A stretch of DNA of 64,000 nt, taken from Rhynchosporium graminicola. Taxonomy: Eukaryota; Ascomycota; Leotiomycetes; Helotiales; Ploettnerulaceae. Position numbers and translations under genes: made by a program. The stretch is from positions 62,001-126,000 of the forward strand of contig FJUW01000079.1 of the NCBI GenBank assembly GCA_900074885.1, written 5' to 3'. Below are positions 35,773 to 45,699 of this stretch, one piece after another (the stretch's first letter is position 1; every line of letters begins with the position of its first letter). The notes under the pieces are model-generated. The model saw only the letters and a program-made list of their open reading frames with translations, had not been told where the DNA came from and did not search any database.

Positions 35773-36210
35773 GAAAGTGGGATTCAGGGTAAGTGTGATT
35801 GGAGAGTGAGATGGCAGAATAGTGTAACATGAGATGAGTCGTTAAAAGAAATAATTGCGTATATATTGGAAATTGGCAGCGCCCCAGATCATTGCCACTA
35901 GACATGAGCTGACTCGCTGACTACCTATTGGGTCACGGACGGTTCCGTGTGTACCTTAACACAACATGATGCCAGCAACAGCGAAACAGTTGCCATCCAA
36001 CAAGCAAGCTAATTTATACCCGCATCTGGATCTGATGCAGACAGAAACACGAGGTTGACTCTTTCCAAAGAAAAATTAAAAAAAAAGTTAATAAATTCCC
36101 TCGGAAATTTGATCATCGTCGGCCCGTTCCCGCTCCTCCTCCTCTCCTCCTTGGAAGTTATGACATGCGTAGTGGGGGAATTGACGATCAGTTCAGGGAG
36201 GCAAGGTAGC
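35773..36210. other. 3' flank of the acetyltransferase gene
   Basis: No gene is seen. It contains an A-rich tract (AAAAATTAAAAAAAAAG near 36070) and ordinary intergenic sequence. Confidence 0.4.
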
Positions 36211-38705
36211 TAGGTAGATAGGTAGGTAGGTAGGTAGGTAGGTAGGTACCTGTCCTGTCTCCGTTCTGGTTCAAGTACTCAACTCAGTCGGCGTCTGTGG
36301 CATCACAGATGAAGAGCTTGTGAAGGGAATCGTTGATCACTTACTTTTCTTTCACTCACGGTGGGCGGGCGCGCATACATGCCATGCCATGCTATGCTAT
36401 GCTATGCTATGCTATGTTATGCTATGCTATTGGGTAAGTAAGGTGGGTAGGGTAAGTGATTGATATCCATAGATAGATAGATAGATAGATCGATAGGTAA
36501 GGTAAGGTAAAGTAGATGATGTCCCGATGATAGGGCTGGTGATGTGGGTTTGGGGAGATGAGAAGTTGGGTGGGATGGTGGATGAAATGGCTCGATGGAC
36601 GGTGAATAGTGAGTGGATGGATGGATGGATGGATGGATGGATGGATGGATGGATAGTAAGAGGGTAGATGAAATCGGTGGCTTTTTTGTTTCGGTTTACA
36701 CGGAGCTAGAGAATGGATATTTTTTTTTTCTCTTTTTTTCTTTCGATGGTGGGTTTAGCGATATGTATATGTGATGTGCTGTGAGGTGAGGTGAGGTGAG
36801 GTGAGGTGAGGTGAGGTGTGGGGCGGATGAGTGAGGTGAAGGATGGATTTGTGAGGTTGATAGGTAGATATGTCAGGTGGATCTCCCGGTGGTGATACTT
36901 ATACTTAGAAATCATCGGCATACCAAAATCCTCCGCCCTCTTCCTCGCTTCGCAAGCCGTCGCGTAGGACTTTGGCAATAAGAGAGAGAGAGAGAGAGAG
37001 AGATTGCGTTTGAGAATTGTATCAAACCCATTCATTCATTACTTACTATATATCTCTGAGTGAACTAACTCTGAGTGAACTCTGAGTGAACCTGATGTTT
37101 CTAGCAAGTGTCTAATCAGATAATCGTAATACGAGGGTGTGTTGTGTTCCATGAAACGGGGGTCTCGTGTCTGGATTCTTCGCGTTCTCGACTGTTTGGT
37201 GTGCGAGTAAATTACGACCGACCACAGCAGCCGCTTGGATTTTTGTTTTGGTGGGTCGGGAATGCGATCCATTGACGATCATCGACGATAAGCATACTGT
37301 ACTGTGACGGGGGTGCAAGGGGGAAGGGAGATAGATGGGATGAAACAGACGAAGGGGAGGCACGAGTATTGAGTTTGACTTTGACCTGTGGCGTTCGTTC
37401 GTTTGTTCGTTCGTTCAACTCATGCATGGGTTGAGGCGAGAGGGAGGGAGGTAGGTAGGTAGGTACCTATGGAGAGATTCTTGTCACGTTGGGTCGTTGG
37501 TCAGGACGACGACGACGACGACGACGAGGGTTAGGTGCTTGCTACTCGTACTGTATGCCTCGGAATCTAATCCATTACGCGTCCACATCTTGCATCACCG
37601 CAACCGAACCCACCCATCAACACATTGCCACCACCCAACTAGTCCGTCCATCCATTCATCCACTCATCCACTGATCCACTGATCCCATCCCATCATCCTT
37701 CCCGGGGCAAAACAAGCCAACGGTCAGCAGATCCAAGCATCCAGCCAAAGTCCAGGTCTCCATTCATGTGAATCCTTAATCATGAAAGGATGAACCGGGC
37801 CTTTTCAGGCAAATCATCCCCCGTTCCCGGCCTCCCCACACATGAAGTTGAAACGAGCAACCAAACAGTTTTCCATGTACTTGTAGCCAGTCAGGTTATG
37901 CGTGCATGGGTCTTGTTTGGATCTTGTTTGCCTCGGGAGCCAGTTAAGATGCCGCGTGGGAACTTCGGGCGGCGGGTCGCGGGTCGCGGGTGACAGACGA
38001 CCAGCGTTCTCTAGCGTCAATCAAGGAGCAGATGTTTCGAGTTCTGTGGAGGCCGGCAGGTGGATAGATGGATGGGTGTTTTATTGTGCTGATATATTGA
38101 GAAGATTGGTCTTGTTTTGATAATTACCTACCTACTTACCTAGGTACTGACTGATATGTTGATGCTAGAAGGCCGGATTCGTGCTCAATGTCTAGACAGA
38201 CAGACTATCATCAAGGGGACAAGGGCAAGGTAAATGATGAATTATTCAGTCAGCTGAGAGGAATCCGATGATACACATAACATACATAACATATATGCAT
38301 GCATGCCAGCCTAAACGCGGGAGATGGCTGACCCCTGCCGGTCCTTGCCCCGGTTGCCCCGCCTCTATCCGACCCTATCTTACCCCTGCCAAGCCCGTCA
38401 ATCTTTTTATCGGACGGACCCCACTCCCTTCAGCTATCGGGTCGTCAATAATCAATCCTACTGTACAGTCAGTCCTACGGCGACGGGGACGGACAAGATC
38501 CTACGACAATATATAATCTCAGCCTTCCCTTCCTCTTCACCTTTCTCTCCTCAACCGTCTCTTGGTTGCCGCATTCCTTCCTGCTAATTCGTTCATTCAT
38601 TTGAATTACATACCACCGCACTTGACGTTGCGCTCTTGATCTGGATCTTGATCTTGCTTGTTTGTTTATTGGAATATCTATCACTCACTCACTCACTCAC
38701 TCACT
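36211..38705. repeat. Cluster of unrelated microsatellites
   Basis: At least nine distinct simple repeats sit in 2.5 kb: GGTA (36211-36249), TATGC with variants (36381-36430), AGAT (36471-36490), GGTAA (about 36495-36510), GGAT (36614-36655), GTGAG (36781-36817), GA (36981-37003), a second GGTA (37448-37467), GAC (37505-37527) and CACT (38681-38705). No coding frame between them is convincing; apparent frames are translations of the repeats. Motif lengths of two to five bases rule out one expanding founder. Confidence 0.85.
38510..38516 (+). promoter_or_regulatory. TATA box of the GH128-like gene
   Basis: TATATAA is followed at once by a pyrimidine-rich tract (38521-38580) suited to transcription initiation. 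That gives a leader of about 450-480 nt before the start at 39034. Confidence 0.5.
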
Positions 38706-38738
38706 GCACTTGACGTTGCACTCTTGATCTGGATCTTG
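38618..38738 (+). repeat. 33-bp direct repeat in the leader of the GH128-like gene
   Basis: A 33-bp segment beginning GCACTTGACGTTGCGCTC at 38618 recurs at 38706 with one G-to-A change. The copies flank the CACT microsatellite, are 88 bp apart and both lie in the likely transcribed leader. Confidence 0.75.
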
Positions 38739-39033
38739 CTTGTTCAATATCCATTTATTCACCTTTGAACATAGCCGCGTCGAGATATCACCTTCTTGAA
38801 TATTCACACCCCTCACGTATAGTCAGTTCACTTCACCTTCGAAGATACGCACTCCTTACGGTTGATTGATTCAACTTGCTTGGCTCTCAGTCACACATTC
38901 ACACTTCGAGCTCCCTTCCTCAAAACAGCGACGCGACAAACAAAACTTCCCAAGCATATGCATTCGAGTACCCTCTGAAAAATCTACAACAACGACTCAA
39001 CGTAACCTCAACTTCATCTCCCATATCGCCAAT

Positions 39034-40338
39034 ATGCGCACCTCATTCTCCACCTTGGCCGTCATGGTCACGTCTTTGCTGGTCAAGGAAGCTTTCGGCG
39101 CTCCAGCTCTTCGAAGAGATTACTATCTCGACACCGATAGTGTTGTTGTCACCGAGGAGATCTGGGTCAACCAACTGCCTGATGGATCCTACTCCACTGG
39201 TACGTAACGAGCTTATCTTCTGCATTGAGCAATATCACAAAACTTATTGGAACATGTGATGTGTATTTGCTAACTCCCGGTAGGACTTCCTACTGCTGTT
39301 GTTACTAGCACCATCGATGGAAATCCTGTTCTCGTTACGGAGCCAGTACCTTCACCCACAAACCCTCCACCAGCTCCCATCTTCGATGCTCCAGCGATCG
39401 CCGAGGTTGCTGTTCCAGACTCTACCACGTCAACGTCACCAATCCCCGAGCCAACATTACCAAGCGTTCCAGATGCGGTTTTCATCGAGCAAAAGCCCCC
39501 TTCCACCTCCGTGGAGCCAACCACCTACCCGACTCCCACTACTTCAGTCACTCCAACAGTCGTACCCACAACCTTGGAGAGCGTCGCTATTCCTACCCCA
39601 TCTGTCCCTGCAGCTCCAGTAGCCCCCATCGTTCCACCAATCTCGTCATCAGGCAAGCGTGGTCTAGCTTACAACGCTGCCAACCTCCTCTCAGCTTTCA
39701 CCAGCGCCTCCAATGTGACCTGGGCTTACAACTGGGGTTCGTCCACTGTGGCCATTCCATCTAACTTGGAGTACGTACCTATGCTCTGGGGTCTACGCCA
39801 AAGTGAGACGAGCAACTGGCATGAATCTGCAGACAAAGCTCTCGCAGCAGGTTCTACCCATCTCCTTGCCTTCAACGAGCCGGATCTAGGTGCCCAAGCC
39901 AATCTCGGATACGCTGAAGCTGCTGCTGGTTATCTCACCTACATGCAGCCATACGCATCCAAGGCCAAGCTCGTTTCCCCAGCAGTTACCAACGGAGGTG
40001 GAGAGATGGGTTTGACCTGGTTGTCCAACTTTCTCCGTGCTTGCTCTTCATGCACCATCGACAAAGTAGCTCTTCACTGGTACAACGGAGGTGATGCTGC
40101 TGCTTTCAAGGAGTACATGGCGAAGGCCTACACCGCAGGTGGCAACCGTCCACTTTGGATCACTGAGTTTGAAGCATCCGGATCTGATGAGGAACAAGCT
40201 GCTTTCTTGACGGAGGTGATGGCGTGGATGGATAAGACTGATTACATTGAGCGTTATGCCTACTTTATGGTTTCTGACGGTAATCTTGTTGATGGTACGA
40301 CGCTCAGCAAGTTGGGCTCTGCTTATGCTAGTTCGTAA
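39034..40338 (+). CDS. Secreted Asl1-like glycosyl hydrolase (GH128-type core)
   Basis: Predicted secreted or cell-wall protein with the Asl1-like glycosyl hydrolase catalytic core; characterised GH128 members cleave beta-1,3-glucan. Exon 1 is 39034-39199 and exon 2 is 39284-40338. The 84-bp intron (GTACGT, TGCTAACT branch, GGTAG) gives 406 residues. The N-terminus MRTSFSTLAVMVTSLLVKEAFGAPA is a signal peptide. Residues about 25-75 (YYLDTDSVVVTEEIWV) resemble small N-terminal modules of fungal wall proteins. A Pro/Thr/Ser/Val-rich linker runs to about 178, and the catalytic core is about 180-406. Core signs are KRGLAYN, the paired Trp in WAYNWGS, the putative acid/base in AFNEPDL, HWYN and the putative nucleophile Glu in WITEFEASG. 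A TATA box, pyrimidine tract and duplicated leader element lie upstream. The retrotransposon block begins about 1.1 kb downstream. Confidence 0.9.
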
Positions 40339-41480
40339 GCATGCTTTGATGTTGATGACGAGACGATGAAATGAAATGATCGCGGGAATGATCTGGATAT
40401 CTGTTTCGATGAATTGCTTGGTCAATCATCGAGCAACATACCCACTACTTTCTTTGAACATACCTTTTGCTATGTTAGATTAGGGGGCGAAATCCGGTGT
40501 CATCTAGATGGGGACTTCCTCTCGGGGAGGATGGTGTCATGGAAAAGCAATTCTCTGGAGGAGGAAAACATGTTCAGTAGGATAGTTTCGCAATGTCACT
40601 ATCTGCCGTCTTGAATATTGTGACTCAAGTTCCAACATGTGAAAAGCGATAATGCGTCTACTAGCCTTGAGAAACAGTGAGACTTGTTGATATACCTAGG
40701 TAAACAACCAGAGGAGGCGAACCACGCGCCCTTTCATGGTCTTGACAATCATCTAACACTACCCTGCCTGAAGTCTTTTCACGACGTTGCCCTGCCCTCG
40801 AAGAGAGGAGGAAGGGGAAGGAGAAGGGTAAATATAGAGAGAGATAGGGAACGACCGCCTGACCTCTCTTAACGGTTTTTTTCCATCCTTTCCATCCATA
40901 TATATTTACATGCAATGCAGTACCTACAAACCTACCTTGGCACTCACTCATCCACCTCTGAACAAATCTCTCCTCTCTTCTCCTCTCCTCTCCGGCTTCT
41001 CTTGTTCCACTCATCAAAAAAAGAAATCAATCCATTATGAAAGCAAGTACAGTAGTGCTTTGAAAAATAAAATAAAAGGCATCATCATTTTCTTCTTCTT
41101 CTTCTTCTTCTTCTTCTTCTTCCCAATCGTCTCTGAAATCACGGTTTGAAATCACGGTATAGTTTGAGCCCTAAGCCTAAGCCTGAGCCTGAGATTGCGG
41201 ATTGTTTCGTTTTGTTCCTACGTTTTTTTTTCATGTGTAGAGACTGCTCTTTGGGGTTATTGGAGATCAAGAGGGGAGAGGGGAGAGGGGTTTAAAAGTA
41301 TAATGTAGTCTTCACGAGGAACGTGCGTGTTTATGTTTCTATTTATGTTTACATACTTATTTCTCATCAGAAGTTTTCTCTACAGTATCTAATTAAAAAA
41401 AAAACCTCAGTATAGGAAAGCATGATAGCACGAATATCCCGTGATAGATAAGAGGGGGGTCCTTTTTTTTTTTTTCATTA
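40339..41480. other. Last ordinary intergenic stretch before the repeat block
   Basis: 3' flank of the GH128-like gene with a TTC microsatellite (41090-41122) and A or T runs, including about 13 T near 41463-41475. No gene is seen. After about 41480 the base composition changes abruptly to TA-rich. Confidence 0.5.
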
Positions 41481-41496
41481 ATTCTTTTTAATCTTT

Positions 41497-41625
41497 CCTT
41501 AGATAGTAATACTTGAAAATCAATTATAGAACTTAGTAAAGATCTTATAGATATAGCTAAGTTATTATATTTCTAAGCGATAGAAGGTATTATAATAGTT
41601 ATCTTCTTCTAGATTAATAATATCA
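41497..41625 (-). mobile_element. Gag fragment of the chromovirus, outside copy 1
   Basis: About 130 bp aligns, in the same orientation, with copy 2 at about 63611-63740 (for example GCTAAGTTATTATATTTCTA in both) and, inverted, with copy 1 near 43070-43190. It precedes the 5' LTR of copy 1, so it comes from a further copy of which only this piece remains here. Confidence 0.65.
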
Positions 41626-41700
41626 TAGGGCGAGTGCAAAGTATGCGTATAATGCAAACGATATCTTTAATTAATAAGAAGAATTAGCTAAAGAGTAGAG

Positions 41701-41969
41701 TGTGACGATAGCTCACCTGGATATCATATGAGAAGAAGGATAGATACTAGGGCTTAAGTTCATAGGTATCCCGGTATAACTAGTTTCTGACTTAGTATAG
41801 TATCGGACTAGTACTAGCATATATATATAAGGTGCCTTATACTCTATCTCTCTTCTTCTTCTTTCCTTATCTTTTTGTTTCCTTAGTAGTAAACTATATA
41901 AGATCGCTCTTAGCCTCTCTACTTGTTTTATTCTTACTCGTATATTACCTTAAGTCTTATATCGTTATA
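41701..41969 (+). repeat. 5' LTR of chromovirus copy 1
   Basis: 269 bp starting TGTGACGATAGCTCACC and ending ATCGTTATA (from an ancestral CA end). Its reverse complement recurs at 55943-56210 as the LTR of copy 2. The five bases TAGAG before it are a candidate target duplication whose partner is off-window. Confidence 0.8.
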
Positions 41970-42299
41970 TTAAATAAAAAGATTAAGATAGCCGGAGATA
42001 GCTTATTATAATATCTTACTACTAAGTTAGTTATTCGATAACTACTCGTATATAGCCGAGATACTAGAGATCTCTCGGATAGCTATAAATCAGGGTTTGA
42101 TTTAGCTTATTATAAATAGTATAATAGAGAAGGTCTTCGCTAATACTCTTTTAATAACTCCCTTAGTATAAAGGAATTATAGATAGATTTTAAAGAAGAT
42201 ATAATAAATACCCCGGAACTTTAATCTCTATATATTACTACTGAAATAGCCCTGATATACCTCTTTTTAAGCTACTATTATAGCTCCTAACTAATAAAC

Positions 42300-44042
42300 T
42301 AGAGACCCTTCCGGTTCTAGGGGAACTTAATATAACCTCTCTTACTCTACTTTCGAACTTAATCTATTATATCTTTCCTTACTCTAAATATCTCTTATAC
42401 TAGAGAATATTAATACCTTATTAAGGAAGTACTAACTAAGAGGGAAAGGAAAATAAAAGCGAAATTCCCTAGGAGTATAATCGCTAAGTACTCTTACTAC
42501 TATAGATAACTCGAACCTGATCTATTCCTTCTTATAACGATTAGTAGACTAGAAGGAAAAGAATAACTCTTTAAAAGATACTATAGATAGACTAATCTCC
42601 GTATAAGATAGGTTCCTCGCAGGAGTTCCTCGCTTATCTTCGACTCTTCTACTAGAACTAATACTATAATCTCTGCGTATACTAGAGTTTAATAAGCTAA
42701 TAAACTCTATTCTAATATATAATACTAAGAGAGAGGATACTATTCCTAATAAACTATCTCTCTCTCTTAGCGCTGAATCAGTAGAGTTACGCTCTAGGAA
42801 GTCTTATTTTACTAAGAAGATCCTACCTTTAGACAATAGATCGGACTTTACTTTCCTTTAATAGAGAGTATTAATACGAGACTAGCTAGCTATAAATACT
42901 AACTATTACCTTACGGACTTCTCTTAGCGCGTTCTCGTATAGGGACTAGTTACTAGATTAGCTAAGAAGTATCTTACGCTTTAGTATCTCGCTAATAAGT
43001 TTAAGACTAGTAATAAAATAATCTCTTTATTAGAGGAGAACTTTCTTACTAGTTTAGAAGAAGATAATTACTATAACGCTTTCTACTACTTAGAAATATA
43101 ATAACTTAGCTATACTCGCGAGACTTTCGCTGAGTTTCGTAGTCGATTTTAAAGCGCTACTATCTAAAGTAAGATTAAAAAGAAGGAGTAGTTCTTCTAT
43201 ATATAGGATAAGATTATATTATCCTTATATACTTTAACTCTTATTATTAAACTAATATAGAATAAGGACTATACTTCTATAGTTAGATCCTTACTTTCTT
43301 TTAATACTAAGTATTACTATAACTCAGAATATACTTATCCCGAGAAAGCTATTACTTAGATATAGTTTTATAAGCCTACTATTACTATTATAACCTCTAC
43401 TAGTTCTACTTCTTACTAGTCCTTAAGCTTAGCCCTGCGATAAACTACTCTTATATTATATATATATATTTCTACTTTAGTACAGGCTAGTACTCCCTTT
43501 GTGCTAAAACGCCCTACTACTTTAACCGGAGAACTCCTTAGGTATTACAGCTATAGATAGCTTAGTTATATTAAGCTAGACTACTTTAACTCGCTTAAGG
43601 TTTAATTAATTAATAAATTTCTAGAAGATAAAAGAGTAACTAAGGAAATAGTAGAAGATATACTTTCCGAATCTGGACTAATATTAGAGGGAAATAATAA
43701 GGCCTAGGTAAAAACTCTTTCCTAGGTCTACGTAAGTATAATCTCTTTAATCTTAACTTTACCTCCTTAATAAGTAGTAAGTAATTTATATACCTGATTA
43801 TAGTTAGTATAAATAGGCTAGGAGTCTCTATAAATAGCTTAATCGATACTAGAGCGAATAGCTATCTGTTTATTAATTATACTCTTACTAGATAACTATC
43901 AGGGGCCCTTAATATTAAAATCGAGCTACTGCCTTATTCTATTCTAATACGTAGTTTCTAATAGTTTATTAGAACTTATATTACTTATTTTATACGTTTA
44001 TACTTTTTTATTAATAGTAAGCGTATTTATAACTACTCTTTT
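42300..44042 (+). pseudogene. Gag and protease relic of copy 1
   Basis: The frame around 43070-43200 reads as a retrotransposon gag domain (RETFAEFRSRF-like) with TAA and TAG interruptions. A CCHC zinc-knuckle relic follows at 43543-43584, its Cys and His codons changed to Tyr by G-to-A or C-to-T. The protease active site relic at 43834-43866 reads LIDTRAN, where the Gly of the usual D-T/S-G triad has become Arg. Element A cuts the frame 180 bp later. Confidence 0.8.
44038..44042. repeat. Target-site duplication of element A (left)
   Basis: CTTTT here is repeated at 50888-50892 on the other side of element A. The uninterrupted sequence in copy 2 (minus strand near 62735) has a single copy, which proves the insertion. 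Confidence 0.9.
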
Positions 44043-44224
44043 TGTAATGATCACTTGGTACGCTAAGGTAAATAGGCATAATAGAATAGTAGAATAGTCG
44101 CTGGAGGTTCGCTAGTAATAATCTGGTTAATATAGAAACTAATTACTAAGGAGAGAAGGTTCTTCCTTCCTTTCTAATTCTGAAATATAGGAGTAAGAGG
44201 CACTAGGCGTATAGACCTATTATA
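44043..44224 (-). repeat. 3' LTR of element A
   Basis: 182 bp beginning TGTAATGATCACTTGG on the plus strand. It has the same length as its partner at 50706-50887. By hand count about 18 positions differ, all transitions. Confidence 0.9.
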
Positions 44225-44503
44225 ATATCTCCCCTCTTAAATACTTCTATCCTAGAAGTAAAGGCGTCAAAATACCCTAGCTAGCGATACTTCAGCGAGG
44301 CGCCAGCGAGGTATTCCTTTTAGGATTTACTTTTGTTCTGATTCTTCTTTATTATTAGTAAAGCTAGAATACGGAGTATAGCGCTAGGTAACTCCTCTAT
44401 ATAACTCTTAATCTTCTCTCTTCTCTTCCTTCTTAAATAACTAACGATAATAATAGTAACTATACGTAAGTTATAAATATAAGGTATCAGGTAGTACTAA
44501 CTT

Positions 44504-45310
44504 GACCTTTTAGCTCCTAAGAAGAACCTTCGTAAGCGCGCTACTAGTAGTTCGCTTAAAGATACTCTTCTTTCTAGTAATACTTTTACCTCTATTAATA
44601 AGGGAAAAACCGCAGTCGCTAGCGGGTTTTCGACTAAGCGCTAGCGAGCCGAAGATAATAATAAGGATAATAAAAGCGAGCCGAGTTAAGATAGTAGCTC
44701 TTCTGCTTATTATAATAAGACCCTTTATACTAGTCGAAAGAATACGCAGATAAAGTCGAAAGCTCGTACTAAAGTAAATAAGGAGATACTACGTCCGGAG
44801 ACTTACTTATAATACGCTAGTAAGTATACTTTATTCCTTAAGTTAAAGTATACTTTAGCTCCTAACTCTATTACTAGTAAGTATATAGATTATATTAAGA
44901 AGGGTAAATCTTACGAGGATATGAGTATAAATTTCCTCTCTCTAGCGAATACTTAGCTAATAGCCGACGAGGTTCTAGCTATCCTAATAAGTATTCTCAG
45001 CTAACTATAAGATATAGCTTTAAAAGTGATAATAAGCGAGAGTTCCGAAGAAGTATTAAAGATTACCTAAGTACGCTTTAATATAGAGAAGAAGCGGGCT
45101 AATCATACTTCTAAAGTTAGTAATACTATAGCTATTAAATCTCCTTAGAAGCTAGTTATTAATTCTAATACCGAGCTATCCTTTAGTATTACGTCAGCGA
45201 TCTCTAAGGTATCTAGGTATACGCTGCGCTCTATAGCTAAAGTTACTACTACTATTAATATTATAAATACTACTCTTCTAAAGGAAATTCGTAGTCTCTG
45301 TATAATATGA
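44504..45310 (+). pseudogene. Antisense accessory ORF relic in element A
   Basis: On the plus strand, opposite to the element's gag-pol, one frame runs 268 codons from 44504 to a TGA at 45308. By hand it has only eight internal stops, all TAA or TAG, the kind RIP makes from CAA and CAG. It reads as a Lys/Ser/Thr/Asn/Glu-rich protein (KGKTAVASGFSTKR, FLKLKYTLAPNSITSKYIDY, SYEDMSINFLSLANT). A second frame continues the same style to about 45540, implying an indel. No family is recognised. It may be an accessory protein with its own promoter near the 3' LTR, or a captured host gene. A chance frame in TA-rich DNA is the alternative. Confidence 0.45.
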
Positions 45311-45699
45311 ATTACTCTCTCTAGCGAGCTCTCTACTAATCTTCAGCGAAGGACTTCCGTACTATTTATACTAGATTCTTTCTATAGGTAGCTTTATCAG
45401 ATACGTAGCTAGAGGTTAATAGAGAGGAAGTCGCGGATAAGGATATAGATACTACTAATCAAGAGGTTACTAAGTAAACTTTCTTTAGCGATATCTTAGA
45501 GTTTATCCGGCGAGAGCTAGTTTACTAGCGATCTATATAGATAATAAAACCTCTTTTTCCCCTTAGACCTCTACTAGATTTATAATCTCTAATATACCTT
45601 TAAAACTATAAAACCCTATAGGAAAAAATAGAAAGATATATATCTTTTTACGAGTATTATTTCACTTTCGCTAGCGTTTCGCTAGTCTCTCTATAGCGT

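Noticed and set aside
37489..37682. Frames across the GAC microsatellite
   Set aside because: They are translations of simple repeats.
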